Shown: one piece after another, positions 1 to 9,480 of the stretch
Numbering within the stretch: the stretch's first letter is position 1
How the letters are laid out: each line of letters opens with the position of its first letter
Assembly: GCA_937928595.1 (NCBI GenBank)
Contig: CALGJV010000003.1
Coordinates: 1 to 64,000, forward strand
Direction of reading: 5' to 3'
From: an uncultured Phycisphaerae bacterium
GTDB taxonomy: Bacteria > Planctomycetota > Phycisphaerae > UBA1845 > Fen-1342
DNA: 64,000 bases
Translations under genes and position numbers: made by a program
Notes under the pieces: model-generated
What the model saw: the letters and a program-made list of their open reading frames with translations, nothing else
Databases searched by the model: none
What the model was told of the DNA's origin: nothing

Positions 1-27
1 GTAAGATTTCAGCCGTCTGCAGGGATT
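1..27. repeat. IS66 terminal inverted repeat, left
   Basis: This end matches the reverse complement of 1536-1562 over about 27 bases with roughly six mismatches. Both copies start GTAA and share the core CCGTCTGCA followed by GGATT. Confidence 0.8.
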
Positions 28-1511
28 GGCGCGGGTAGCGGTGGGAGTTGACCGGTTTGCAGGTAGGTTCGCAGCGCCTGGGAGATGGCCCGCAGCGGGT
101 CGTGGCCGCGGAGTTGGAGGGTGCGGTAGACGCTCATCAGCACGGCCTGCGTCAGCGCGCCGCGGTCCGAGCGGTTCGACTGGCTGTTCTTCCGCAGGAT
201 CACGGCCGGCCGAATCTGCCGCTCGGCGAAGTTGTTCTCGAACGGGATCTGCGGGTAGTCCAGGAACGTGAACAGATGGTCACCCGTCCGCCGCAGCCGC
301 TTCAGCAGCCGCCGGGCATCGGCATCGTCGACGTCCGTCGCGATGAGCGCATCCAGCCGCCGGCCGATGCGCAGAATCCGGCCGCGGTACTTCTCCGGCG
401 TGAAGTCGCGCCGCTTGCGCAGCCGGATGCCGTCGCGGAGCAAGCGCTGCAGCGTCTTGGCGAGGGCCCGCCAGGCCGGGGATTCGTTGTGTTGGTTGAC
501 CTTCTCCAGCTCGCGCAGCAGGTGCACCAGGCAGTACTGCCGGTCGGCCACGTCGATGGACTCGTAGGCCGTCCAGAAGTCGTGCAGCAGGATGCCGTCG
601 AAGGCTTCGCCGAAGAAACGCTGCAAGACCGGACTGCCGCGACAACGGTCGATCAGGTAGTAGCACACGCCGCCGTTGGCGAAGCACCACAGCCAGCGGG
701 TCTGCCCCTGCACCCGCCAGCCGGTCTCGTCGGCGTGCAAGCAGGCCGAATCGCGGGCCTCCCGGGCGAGCTGCTCGTACCAGGGCGTGAGGATGTCCGC
801 CAGCCGCTGCCAGGCGGCGATCAGGCCGCCGGCCGAGAGCTTGGTTTGCAGGTGAAATTGCAGGATGTCGATGAGCTGGTCGAGCGTGACGCCCAGGCCG
901 TAGTGGCACCAGCTCGTGAAGCTGATCAGCCGGTGGCCGAAGGTGGCGTTGGGCAGAGCGTCCGGGACGACCGGCTCGACGTGCTTTTTGCAGCTCGGGC
1001 AGTAATCACGGTGGATGGTGTGCTCGGTGGCTTGGGCGCGAAGGTTCTCGAGCAGATCCTCGATGATCCGCGTGCGGTTGCGGTTGCAGCGCTGCAGCGT
1101 GCCGCCGCAGCCCGGGCAGGCCGACAGGCGGTGTTCCTTCCGCTCATCGATCCGCGTCGGCATCGGCCGGCGGGTGCCGGGGTGCCCTTCGCGCGCGCCG
1201 GGCCGTTTGCGGCGGCGGCCGGCGGTGGTCTGGCCGGCGGCGGCGTTGGGCTTGGTGTAGACCGGCCGCATGCCCGAGGGCGTGCCGGGCGAAATGCCGC
1301 CGGGCGCCTGGGCCTGCAGCTCGGCAATCCGCCGCGCCGCGGCCAGCAGCGCGAGCGCGACGGCGTCGGGCCCCATGGCATACAGTTCGTGCGCCGCGGC
1401 GGCATCACAGTCGCCGCTCTGCAAGGCCGCCACCAACTTCTCGAGCGCTTCCGAGCCCGTCGCCGTGCTGCGCATGGCGAGGATATACGCGCGGGCGCGC
1501 TCCCAGCGCAA
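9..1511 (-). CDS. IS66 family transposase (TnpC type)
   Basis: This 500-residue protein has the usual IS66 layout. A basic N-terminal region leads to a zinc-binding segment (CPGCGG near residue 134, paired with CPSC about 38 residues later). The DDE catalytic core follows, with HADETGW (first Asp), HDFWTAYES (second Asp) and NNFAERQIRP (Glu) all present. Length and motifs indicate an intact, potentially active enzyme. The gene nearly fills the element, and its stop lies inside the left inverted repeat. An ATG start at 1511 is used. It lies downstream of, and in the same orientation as, the recombinase remnant and pst genes, so it could have taken part in loss of the gene expected after pstA. 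Confidence 0.93.
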   Translation of the reverse strand: MRWERARAYILAMRSTATGSEALEKLVAALQSGDCDAAAAHELYAMGPDAVALALLAAARRIAELQAQAPGGISPGTPSGMRPVYTKPNAAAGQTTAGRRRKRPGAREGHPGTRRPMPTRIDERKEHRLSACPGCGGTLQRCNRNRTRIIEDLLENLRAQATEHTIHRDYCPSCKKHVEPVVPDALPNATFGHRLISFTSWCHYGLGVTLDQLIDILQFHLQTKLSAGGLIAAWQRLADILTPWYEQLAREARDSACLHADETGWRVQGQTRWLWCFANGGVCYYLIDRCRGSPVLQRFFGEAFDGILLHDFWTAYESIDVADRQYCLVHLLRELEKVNQHNESPAWRALAKTLQRLLRDGIRLRKRRDFTPEKYRGRILRIGRRLDALIATDVDDADARRLLKRLRRTGDHLFTFLDYPQIPFENNFAERQIRPAVILRKNSQSNRSDRGALTQAVLMSVYRTLQLRGHDPLRAISQALRTYLQTGQLPPLPAPIPADG

Positions 1512-1535
1512 GGGGTTCTCGGCAGAAAATCAGAA

Positions 1536-1562
1536 AATCCTTGCAGACGGGTGAAGTGTTAC
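1536..1562. repeat. IS66 terminal inverted repeat, right
   Basis: The reverse complement starts GTAAC and carries the CCGTCTGCA core shared with the left end at 1-27. It lies about 25 nt outside the transposase start codon. Confidence 0.8.
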
Positions 1563-1611
1563 CCTGCGTGCATCATCGGCGAGCGCCGGAAAGTCGCCAT
1601 AACCCCAATGG

Positions 1612-2360
1612 TTACGATCGCTTGACCAGACGAGACATCGAGAAGTCTCCGTTGCGCGCGAGACCCTTGTTCGAGAAGGCTGTCGTTCCCTCTATTGACC
1701 GCTTCACGGCTCCGGCTTCGGCCGGGGCCGTTGGCGTTTCTGCCGGCGGTTCCAGGCTCTTGCGGGCGATGTCCCCGCTCGGTTTGAGCACCATCGGCCC
1801 AACGTACTGCTCGATGAAGTCCCGCATCTCCGTCGGCGTGGCCACCGTCGCCAGCGACTCCTGAGCTTCCGTGAGCGCTTGCCGGACGGCGCCGGCCAGC
1901 CGGCCGAGGTTGTCGTTGGCGTCGCCGGCCAGCTCGGCCACCGCCTGCTGAAGCCGCTCGCGCTGGGCTTCCAACTCCCCGACCTGCCGCGAGACCGCCC
2001 GCTTGGTCGCGGCGTCGATGTCCGAGTCCACCAGAAGCCGGGTCATCGAACCGATCTTCTTGTCGAGCCGGCCGATCTTCGCGCGAACGCGCTGAAGCTC
2101 GCCGCGGTTGGACTGCGTGAGTTTCGGGCCTCTTCGATCGCGTCTTCGATCAGCCAGTCGGTGTCGGCGAAGACCGCTTCGTAGGTCCGCTTGATCCGCT
2201 CCAGCAGCCGGTCTTCGCGGACGCTGCCGGTGTTGCGGCAGGCGGCCGAGCCGCGCAGCGCCCCGCTGCCACCGGGGCAGACATCGACTCCCGCGACCGC
2301 CGCGGGCGATCCCGGACCGTCGCCGCAGGCCGGTCCCGTTGCTGATCCGCGGATGTCCAT
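1612..2360 (-). pseudogene. Serine site-specific recombinase, C-terminal remnant (frameshifted)
   Basis: Two minus-strand frames together read like the C-terminal half of a large serine recombinase. The upstream frame (about 2360-2130) contains RNTGSVREDRLLE, which resembles the end of the zinc-ribbon domain, followed by a helical stretch ending DTDWLIEDAIEEAR. At about 2126-2132 the reading jumps to another frame. That frame continues with a long charged coiled coil (KIGRLDKKIGSMTRLL and on) and the FIEQYVGPMVL segment seen at the ends of such recombinases. The N-terminal resolvase domain with its catalytic serine is absent, so the gene is dead. It lies 59 nt after the pstA stop, where pstB is normally found, and may mark an old integration or deletion. 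Confidence 0.7.
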
Positions 2361-2418
2361 CCCGCAGGTTGTCCGCCATCAGCCGGTGTCCGGGCGGCGG
2401 GCTCGTCTCAGCCCCGGT

Positions 2419-3330
2419 TTACCATTGCAGTCCCCGGCGCAAGCGGTAGCGTAGCGCGATGGCCGTGCCGTTCATGAGCAGCGTGAGCGCCAGAAGCACC
2501 AGGCTGGCGGCGGCCGCGTTTCGGTGAAAGCGCGTGTCCGGCCGCGAGACCCAATTGAAGATCTGGATCGGCAGCACGGTAAATTCCGAGTGCAACCACT
2601 CGAACGACACGAAGGGCGGGCTCGCGGTCACGGGACTGGGAGGCAGGAACGCGATGTACGTCAGGGCGCCGATGGTGACGAGCGGCGCCGTTTCGCCCAG
2701 CGCACGCGACACGGCGATGATGGCCCCGGTCAGAATCCCGCTGAGCGAATAGGGCAGCACGTGGTGGATGACCGTCTGCCAGCGGGAGGCGCCGCAGGCA
2801 TACGAAGCCTCGCGGATGGTCTGCGGCACGGCCCGCACGCTCTCGCGCGTGGCGACGATGACGATCGGGAGCACCAGCAGCCCGAGCGTCAGCCCCGCGG
2901 TCAGGATGCTGCGGCCGAGGTGAAACTGGTAGACGAACAGCCCCAGGGCCATCAGTCCCCAGACGATCGAGGGCACGCCGGCGAGGTTGGCGATGTTGAC
3001 CTCGATGATCGTCGTGAGCCAGTTCCTCCGAGCGTATTCCTCCAGATACAGCCCCGCCGCCACCCCGATCGGCAGTGCCGTGCAGATCGTGACGAGCATC
3101 ACCAGGACGCTCCCGACCAAGGCCGACTTGATCCCGGCCCGTTCCGGATGCCGCGAGGGGAACGAGGTGAAAAAGCCCGGCGCGATCCGCCCCAGCCCGT
3201 CGGCGATCAAGTTGCCCGCCAGCAGGAACAGCACGCCCAGGGCTCCGAACAGGATCAGAGCGCCCCCGACCAGGAACACCAGATCCATCATCCGGGCGCG
3301 CCAGCGCCGCCACGATCCGGACGCGTGCAT
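2419..3330 (-). CDS. pstA: Phosphate ABC transporter permease PstA
   Basis: This 303-residue inner-membrane protein has six predicted membrane segments. It forms the phosphate channel with PstC, driven by the ATPase PstB. The family EAA-like loop is present near residue 180 (TIREASYACGASRWQT), followed by the conserved SRALGETAPL segment. Its ATG overlaps the last base of the pstC stop codon (TGATG), showing translational coupling. It ends with TAA at 2419-2421. No pstB or phoU follows; the next readable sequence is a broken recombinase. The permease itself looks full length. Confidence 0.95.
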   Translation of the reverse strand: MHASGSWRRWRARMMDLVFLVGGALILFGALGVLFLLAGNLIADGLGRIAPGFFTSFPSRHPERAGIKSALVGSVLVMLVTICTALPIGVAAGLYLEEYARRNWLTTIIEVNIANLAGVPSIVWGLMALGLFVYQFHLGRSILTAGLTLGLLVLPIVIVATRESVRAVPQTIREASYACGASRWQTVIHHVLPYSLSGILTGAIIAVSRALGETAPLVTIGALTYIAFLPPSPVTASPPFVSFEWLHSEFTVLPIQIFNWVSRPDTRFHRNAAAASLVLLALTLLMNGTAIALRYRLRRGLQW

Positions 3331-4283
3331 CAGTACGACTCCCGATAGCGACGCTGAATCCAGTGCCCGACCACATTCAGCACCAGCGTGATCAGCAGCA
3401 ACAACAGCCCCACCGCGAAGATCGACTGGTAGCCGATGCTGTCGTGCGGCAGATCGCCCAGGCTCACCTGCACAATGTAGGCCGTCATCGTCGCGGCCGG
3501 CTGGGTCGGATTGAGCGTCAGGTTGGGCTGCATTCCGGCGGCGATGGCCACGATCATGGTCTCACCGACCGCGCGGGATACGGTCAGGATCCCGGCCGCC
3601 AGCACGCCCGACAGCGCCGCCGGCAGCACCACGCGCCAGGCCGTGTGAAACCGCGTCGCCCCCAGGGCGTACGAGGCCTCCCGGATTCCTCGCGGCACGG
3701 CCCGCATGGCGTCCTCGCTCAAGGACGCCACGTAGGGCACGACCATGATCCCGATCACCAGCCCCGCCGAGAGCATGTTGAAACCCGGCAGATCGGGCCA
3801 CACCTTTTGCAACAGCGGCGTGACGAACAACAGCGCGAAGTAGCCGAAGACCACTGTCGGCACCGCGCTCAGCAGCTCCAGCGCCGGTTTGATAGCCTCG
3901 CGGACGTGCACCGAAGCATACTCGCTCAACCACACGGCGGAAACGAGCCCCACCGGCAACGCCACGAGTACTGCGACAACGGTCGTCACGAGCGTTCCGC
4001 AAACCAGTGGCAGCACGCCATAGTGGGCGTCGGCCAGCAGCGGTGTCCACTGCGTGTGCGTCAGGAATTCGACGATCGACACGTGCCGGAAGAACAGGGA
4101 CGCCTCGTAAAGCAGCACGCCCCCGATGCCCCCGGCGATCAGCACCGACGAGGCCGCCGCCAGGAACAGGAACCCCTCGGCCACCCGTTCGTCCCACCGC
4201 CGCCCCCGCCGCCCGCCCGCGCGAAGCGGGACGGCCGGTGGACGGTGCCTCCGGACCTGCTGCGGTTCGGGCGTCACGGTCAT
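3330..4283 (-). CDS. pstC: Phosphate ABC transporter permease PstC
   Basis: This 317-residue permease is the partner of PstA. The N-terminus is unusually Arg- and Pro-rich for about 30 residues before the first membrane helix. The binding-protein-dependent transport domain covers roughly residues 95-310, with the loop GIREASYALGATRFHT that contacts the ATPase and the SRAVGETMIV motif typical of PstC. It starts at an ATG 12 nt after the pstS stop and overlaps pstA by one base, so pstS-pstC-pstA form one transcription unit. Confidence 0.95.
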   Translation of the reverse strand: MTVTPEPQQVRRHRPPAVPLRAGGRRGRRWDERVAEGFLFLAAASSVLIAGGIGGVLLYEASLFFRHVSIVEFLTHTQWTPLLADAHYGVLPLVCGTLVTTVVAVLVALPVGLVSAVWLSEYASVHVREAIKPALELLSAVPTVVFGYFALLFVTPLLQKVWPDLPGFNMLSAGLVIGIMVVPYVASLSEDAMRAVPRGIREASYALGATRFHTAWRVVLPAALSGVLAAGILTVSRAVGETMIVAIAAGMQPNLTLNPTQPAATMTAYIVQVSLGDLPHDSIGYQSIFAVGLLLLLITLVLNVVGHWIQRRYRESY

Positions 4284-4295
4284 GCGCGCCTCGCG

Positions 4296-5357
4296 CTAAC
4301 GCTCCTTGGGCGAGTCCGGCTTCGTCTCCGGCGCCGGCGGCGGAGCCGGTGTCGTCCTCAGAGTCCGATTGAACAGCTCATCGATGTGCAGGCCCGTTTC
4401 GGCGTGCCCGCCGAACGCCGTGCCGACTTCGCCGGCCCGGAGTCGGGCCAGCCCCTTGGCATAAGCGTCTGGCGGCAGCGGAATGTATCTTACCTCGCGC
4501 ACCAGCTCGGAGCCCTTCGTCAGGTAGAACTCCGCGAACCGCCGCACCTCCGGCCTTTTCAGCGAGCTCTTGTTGACATACATGAATATGGGCCGCGACA
4601 ACGGAGCGTACGCGCCGCTCATCACGTTTTCTTCCGTCGGCGCCTGTGGCTTCCCCGCAGGGTCAACGATCGGCACCGCGCGGAGCCGGTTGCGGTTTTC
4701 CGCGAAATAGGCGAAGCCGAAATACCCCAGGGCGTCCCTGTCACCGGCGACCCCCTGGACCAGCACGTTGTCGTCCTCGCTGGCAGTGTAGTCGCCGCGG
4801 CTGCTCTTGGCCTTTCCCATGATCGCCTCAGTGAAGTAATCGAACGTCCCGGAATCGGCGCCGGGCCCGTAAAGCTTCAGCGGCCGGTCCGGCCACGACG
4901 GGCGAACCTGCCGCCACGTCGTGATCTTGGCCTGCGCCTCCGGCGCCCAGATGGTCCTCAGATCGGCGACGGTCATTTCTTTCACCCAGTCGTTGCTGGG
5001 GTGAACGACGACCGTCAACGCATCGAACGCGATCGGCAACTCGATGTACTCGATGCCCGCCGTGCTGCACTGCTCCATCTCCGACGCCAGGATGGGACGC
5101 GACGCGTCGCAGATGTCGATCTCCCCGCGGCAGAACTTCTTGAAACCGCCGCCGGTGCCCGAAATCCCCACCACGACGCGCGTGCCGGGGTTGGCCCGCT
5201 GAAACTCCTCGGCCACCGCCTCGGTTACGGGATAGACCGTGCTGGAGCCATCGACCCGCACGGGGGGGCTCGACTGCGCGACCAGGTCGGGCCCCGTCGC
5301 CGCCAGTGCCCACCATACGAGCGGAAAACCCATCGCCCTCGTGATTCGATTCGTCAT
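4296..5357 (-). CDS. pstS: Phosphate-binding periplasmic protein PstS
   Basis: This 353-residue substrate-binding protein captures phosphate outside the inner membrane and delivers it to PstCA. A signal peptide covers about residues 1-28. The mature part begins with [15 protein letters not shown], the phosphate-binding loop of the SphX-type PstS family, followed by [12 protein letters not shown] and [13 protein letters not shown], which supply further phosphate-contacting residues. The C-terminus has a Pro-rich tail. A GTG immediately precedes the chosen ATG (5357) and could also be used; AGGTG lies just upstream. It is the first gene of the pst unit. I did not find a convincing Pho box upstream. 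Confidence 0.93.
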   Translation of the reverse strand: MTNRITRAMGFPLVWWALAATGPDLVAQSSPPVRVDGSSTVYPVTEAVAEEFQRANPGTRVVVGISGTGGGFKKFCRGEIDICDASRPILASEMEQCSTAGIEYIELPIAFDALTVVVHPSNDWVKEMTVADLRTIWAPEAQAKITTWRQVRPSWPDRPLKLYGPGADSGTFDYFTEAIMGKAKSSRGDYTASEDDNVLVQGVAGDRDALGYFGFAYFAENRNRLRAVPIVDPAGKPQAPTEENVMSGAYAPLSRPIFMYVNKSSLKRPEVRRFAEFYLTKGSELVREVRYIPLPPDAYAKGLARLRAGEVGTAFGGHAETGLHIDELFNRTLRTTPAPPPAPETKPDSPKER

Positions 5358-5360
5358 CAC

Positions 5361-6249
5361 CGCACCTGAATCCTCAGATGACCTTCAACCCATGGAACAC
5401 GCCGCACACCCTCCGATCCCGGGCGCGCGCGCCAGCCGCCGGCCGGGTGGGCGCAGCCTAACGATCATCCGTCCGAACTTCCAGCGGCGGCCGGACCCTC
5501 CCGGCCGGCACGCCACGGGCGACGGCTGTTCCTCCGACGAGCCTCATCACCAGGCAACGCTTCGCGGCCTCCGAAAGCCGCTCCCCTGGTCCGGCCGAAT
5601 CGGCCCAGACACCGATCCCGGCCCAGTGCCCCCGAAACTCGCCCGACCCCGGCGCCCCGCGCACACCTCCGGCCGAGATCACTCGGGTCCTCGCCGCTCG
5701 AGCTGTCCTCGAACACGCACTGGACGCGGGCTGTCACCGATCCGCCGGCAAGTCGCCACGAACGGCCGGTCTCCGGAGCATCCAATCCTGAAAAGCCGAG
5801 GCCGGGGATTGGCTGACGAAGGCCTTTGACGCGGGAGCCTCATCAACCGCAGCAAGCGCGGCGTTAGCACTGCGCTTGAACAACGTTAATGCCCTGGTCA
5901 CAAGGCCGCGTGCAACCGCCGCCGTCTGCGAGGGACCGAACCGGCGAGCGGCTCGATCCGCCGCAGCGGCGCGGCGTCGATCTAGGGTCGCGCGGCGCCG
6001 CGCCCGCGCCGCTGGTTGCGCCCGCCGCGGCATGCGCATCTGCGTCTCGTGCTGCGTGAGTGATGCAACCCGGCAACCCGGCGTGGCGTGCGCTTCGCGG
6101 CCCCGCGTGGGCCGAGGGGGTGTGGGGGCGGTCTATCCGCTGGGCGGCCCCGCGGCCTGCTTGCGGGCCAATCCGCCACCAATGTACGCTTCAACGCCCC
6201 GGGCCCGCGCGTGACGCTGGCCGCAGCTTGTTGATGAATAATCCCGCTT
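5361..6249. other. About 890 bp without a recognisable gene
   Basis: Short open frames exist on both strands, but their translations are dominated by Arg, Ala, Pro and Gly and show no family motif, signal peptide or good ribosome-binding site. This is what high-GC DNA gives in shadow frames. The region separates the pst promoter side from the IS1182 element and may include decayed sequence left by rearrangement. The pstS promoter should lie near 5360-5450, but I could not pick out clear -35 and -10 boxes. Confidence 0.5.
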
Positions 6250-6273
6250 AACAGCCCGTTGAAAAACCCCTTG
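6250..6273. repeat. IS1182-type terminal inverted repeat, left
   Basis: It matches the reverse complement of 7685-7708 at most of about 20 positions, with the shared core CAGCCCG, TGAA, AACC. Confidence 0.8.
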
Positions 6274-6312
6274 CCGGGCATGTGATAATGAAAGCGTCAA
6301 GGAGGGCGCGGC

Positions 6313-7680
6313 ATGGCGTTGGGACGGCGTGGCGGCGCGCGGCAGGAAGAGCTGTGGATACCGACGGCGGCGATGGCGCGGGGGCCGGGGCATTTGTTCT
6401 ACGACAAGCTGAATGAGCTGCTGGCGGAAGCGGGCTTTGATCGCTGGGTGGAGGAGCGTTGCCGGCCGTACTACGCGGAGCAGGGCCGGCCGGGGATTCC
6501 GCCGGGGGTGTACTTCCGGATGCTGCTGATCGGGTACTTCGAGGGGCTGGAGAGCCAGCGGGGGATCGCCGGGCGCTGCGCGGACTCGAGTTCGCTGAAG
6601 CGTTTTCTGGGTTTCGGGCTGACGGAGACGACGCCGGACCATTCGTCGCTGACGAACATCCGCAAGCGGCTGCCGCTGGAAGTGCACGAGGAGGTCTTCG
6701 CGTTCGTGCTGGGGATCGCGCAGCTCAAGAAGCTGCTGAAGGGTCAGGTGGTCGGCGTGGACGCGACGCTGCTGGAGGCCAACGCGGCCCTGAAGAGCAT
6801 TGTGCGGAAGGACACGGGCGAGGATTACCGGCAGTATCTGCGGCGGCTGGCGCAAGAGGCGGGGATCGCAGACGCGAGCGACGACGACCTGAAGAAGTTT
6901 GATCAGAAGCGCAGGGGCAAGAAGCTCTCGAACGCCGACTGGGCGTCGCCAACGGAGCCGGATGGCCGGATCGCGAAGCTGAAGGATGGGACCACGCACA
7001 TCGCCTACAAGGCCGAACACGCGGTAGACCTGGACAGCGAGCTGCTGCTGGCGGCGACGGTGCAGCCGGGGGACAGCGGCGATCCGGACAGCCTGCCGCA
7101 GACGCTGGTGGCGGCGCAGACGAGCCTGATCCGGGCGGGCAGCGACGCCGAAGTGCGGGAACTGGCGACGGACAGTGGCTACCACCGCAATGCGACGCTG
7201 GCCCAATGTGCCGCGTGGGGAATTCGCACGTACATCAGCGAGAAGGATGCGTCGCAGAAGCGGGTGTGGACCGACAAGCCGGCGGAGCAGGAGCGGGCCT
7301 TCCGCAACAACCGGTGGCGGATTCGCGGGCGACGCGGCCGGCGACTGCAACGCCGGAGGCGGGTGCTGTGCGAACGCAGCTTCGCGCACACCTGCGAGAC
7401 CGGCGGCGGCCGACGGAGTTGGCTGCGGGGATTGGTGAATGTCGCCAAACGCTACGTGATTCACGCGGCAGCGTACAACCTGGGGGTGATCCTGCGGAAG
7501 CTGTTCGGGATCGGCACGCCGCGGAGCCTCCCGGGCCGGGCCGCAGCGGCCTGCGCGACGCTTCTGGCCACCCTCTGGGCCCTGTATCACCGGCTCACAA
7601 CCCGCACCACGGACCCGCGCGATCGGAACCCGATCCCAACGCCAATCACCCCGAGCCCGTCCCGACTCGCCGCCGCGTAG
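6313..7680 (+). CDS. IS1182-family transposase
   Basis: This 455-residue transposase has the family's N-terminal helix-turn-helix region (residues about 30-110, including VYFRMLLIGYFEGL and the segment DHSSLTNIRKRL). The DDE catalytic domain follows: VGVDATLLEANAA carries the first Asp, LATDSGYH the second, and CERSFAHTCE near residue 360 the Glu. A purine-rich ribosome-binding site (AAGGAGG) precedes the ATG. The stop lies just inside the right inverted repeat. No frameshift is evident, so the copy may be functional. The C-terminal 50 residues are an Arg/Pro/Thr-rich tail. Confidence 0.9.
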   Translation: MALGRRGGARQEELWIPTAAMARGPGHLFYDKLNELLAEAGFDRWVEERCRPYYAEQGRPGIPPGVYFRMLLIGYFEGLESQRGIAGRCADSSSLKRFLGFGLTETTPDHSSLTNIRKRLPLEVHEEVFAFVLGIAQLKKLLKGQVVGVDATLLEANAALKSIVRKDTGEDYRQYLRRLAQEAGIADASDDDLKKFDQKRRGKKLSNADWASPTEPDGRIAKLKDGTTHIAYKAEHAVDLDSELLLAATVQPGDSGDPDSLPQTLVAAQTSLIRAGSDAEVRELATDSGYHRNATLAQCAAWGIRTYISEKDASQKRVWTDKPAEQERAFRNNRWRIRGRRGRRLQRRRRVLCERSFAHTCETGGGRRSWLRGLVNVAKRYVIHAAAYNLGVILRKLFGIGTPRSLPGRAAAACATLLATLWALYHRLTTRTTDPRDRNPIPTPITPSPSRLAAA

Positions 7681-7684
7681 CAAA

Positions 7685-7708
7685 ACGGCGGTTCTTCAGC
7701 GGGCTGCT
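7685..7708. repeat. IS1182-type terminal inverted repeat, right
   Basis: It is the partner of the left end at 6250-6273. It begins 4 nt after the transposase stop codon and ends GGGCTGCT. Confidence 0.8.
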
Positions 7709-9150
7709 ACGGCATCTTGGCCGAGGAGACCGCGCCGGGCGTGGTCGCGCTGACGGCCACCGGCGACCACATCCTGAACAACACGTCGTTCGGCTTCTTC
7801 GCGACGGGCCCGACGATCCAGATGGCCGAGTACAACGACTGGGGTTCGGGCGAAGGGCCGTTCAACGCCGCCGGCACGTACGAGGTCGCGTCCTACGACT
7901 GCGGCGCGCCGACGGTGGATGACATGCTCAACATCGCACCGCTCGGCGGGTTGGGCAACGCGGCCTCGGAGAGCGTGGACTACTGCCCCTGGACCGTCGG
8001 GGCGCTGTGCACGCTGACGACGGCCGACACCTGCTACAAGGCCGGCGACACCGTGACCGTGGACCTCGGCCTGACCGGCGCGACGGAGAACATCACCGGC
8101 GGCCAGTGGTGGATCGAGTTCGACGCCACCTACTTGACTTACGTCGGTGCGGCCGGTCAGGCGCCGTGGGACGGCTACACGGTCGTCAACCCCGGCGCCT
8201 GGGCGTATCCGCCCAACGTCAAGTTCATCCAGGTGGGTGACTTGGTCGCGCCGCTCGGCGCGCTGTCCGGCCCGAGCCGCAGCTTACGTTCACGGCCAAC
8301 GCGGCGGTGGACGCCTGCGACGTCGCGGAGCTGGTGCGCTTCACGAACCCGCTGCCGGACGCGATGCCGACGCGGCTGGCCGGCGAGATCACCGAGGCGA
8401 TTTATCCGGGTCTGCACGATCTCGCGCCGATCACGATCGACAACACGGCCCCGGTGGCGGCGATCAGTGTGGTCGGTGCGGACGTGGGCGGCGCGTGCAC
8501 GGCCCTGGTGACTTTCAGCGGCGCGGTCACCGATAACTGCGGGATCCAGGCCGGCGATGTCGGCGTGGCCGTGGTGCTGACCACCGGCAACGCGGCGCTC
8601 GGCGTGCCCACCATCACCAAGACCCAGACCGACGCGAAGACGGTCACGATCACGGGCAGCGTCGCGGTTTCGGCGCTGACGGGCTGCCCCGCCACGGTCC
8701 AGGTGACCGTGACCGCCACCGATTGCGGCGGAAACGCGGCTGTGTCGGCCATTGACACGGGCGACGTCAACGACGTGACGCCGCCGGTCATCACCGGTTG
8801 CCCGGCGAACATCTCGGTGCCGGCGGACGCGGGCTACTGCTCGGCCGCGGTGACCTGGACGCCGCCGACGGCGAGCGACAACTGCTCGGTGGCGAGCTTC
8901 ACCTCAACGTACAACTCGGGCGACACGTTCCCGATCGGCACGACAACCGTCACGTACACTGCCATGGATCCGTGCGGCAACACGACGCCGTGCACCTTCA
9001 CGGTGGAGGTCCGGGCGGAGACCGAGTTCAAGGTGAACATCGAGCTCCGCGCTGCGGTCTCGTCGTATCCGTTCACGCGGTGCATCACGTTCGAGTTCGA
9101 TCCGGGCAACGTGACCGTCTCGCAGGTGGTCTCGTCCGTCGCCGGTCGGG
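7709..9150 (+). pseudogene. HYR-domain surface/secreted protein, truncated and frameshifted
   Basis: This is a remnant of a large Cys-rich extracellular protein. The first frame starts directly at the IS1182 end with no start codon of its own and runs to about 8280 (aromatic, acidic secreted-protein composition). The homologous reading then continues in another frame from about 8283 (LTFTANAAVDACDVAELV), showing a frameshift. From about 8765 a HYR repeat is clear (PPVITGCPANISVPADAG, then SDNCSVASFTST, and MDPCGNTTPCTFTVEV). After about 9130 the reading loses all resemblance to the protein, so the C-terminal anchor or sorting region also appears lost. With 5' truncation, an internal frameshift and 3' truncation it cannot make the original product. 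Confidence 0.75.
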
Positions 9151-9152
9151 CG

Positions 9153-9194
9153 GGGCCCGGCGGCACTTCCGTGCCTCGCCGGGCCCATTTTTTT
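9153..9194 (+). terminator. Intrinsic transcription terminator
   Basis: A perfect 10-bp GC stem (GGGCCCGGCG at 9153-9162 pairing with 9177-9186) encloses a 14-nt loop. It is followed by A and seven T residues. It ends transcription coming from the surface-protein remnant and isolates the signalling operon that begins at 9481. Confidence 0.85.
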
Positions 9195-9480
9195 CGGCGG
9201 AGTCTGCCGGTCAAACGCCAGAGTGCAAGCGGTTCGCGGCTCCGGCCGGCCGGGCGCTTCGTCCGAAGCGGGTCGCCGCGGCCTCGCGGTGCGGCGTCCC
9301 GGGCGACTCCCGTTTCCGGCAAAGCGGCAGGCCGCTGCGCGCGACGCCGATAATACGCTCCGTGTGACGGCCGGGCGCGCGGCCGGTCGCGGCGGGCCCG
9401 AAACCCTTCTTCAAGTCCGCGGAACCCGTCACCGATGCGCCCCGTGGAGAACTCCGTCCCTGCGGGAGTGCGGTCGTACC

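Larger units (their letters stand above)
1..1562 (-). mobile_element. IS66-family insertion sequence, single-gene type
   Basis: The element is bounded by imperfect inverted repeats that begin with GTAA, as in IS66-family ends. The left end starts at the first base of the window and the right end finishes at 1562. Between them lies one intact transposase gene on the minus strand, with no room for the small tnpA and tnpB genes of classical IS66 elements, so it resembles the single-ORF subgroup. The left flank is outside the window, so the 8-bp target duplication typical of the family cannot be checked; the right flank begins CCTGCGTG. Confidence 0.85.
6250..7708 (+). mobile_element. IS1182-type insertion sequence
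   Basis: The element is a 1459-bp unit with one intact transposase gene and terminal inverted repeats. The left end reads AACAGCCCGTTGAAAAACC and the reverse complement of the right end reads AGCAGCCCGCTGAAGAACC. No clear target duplication is visible in the flanks. Immediately beyond the right end the sequence is in frame with a surface-protein gene whose beginning is missing, so insertion or an IS-mediated deletion removed that gene's 5' part. Confidence 0.85.

Noticed and set aside
3363-5369. A long plus-strand open frame opposite pstS-pstC
   Set aside because: Its sequence is His/Arg/Gln-rich without any motif and lies antisense to clear pst genes.
5358-5460. A Pho box before pstS
   Set aside because: TTCAACC-like words occur once, not as the repeated array needed.
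5458-5870. Small minus-strand open frames downstream of the pst promoter side
   Set aside because: They have no ribosome-binding site, no motif, and biased composition.
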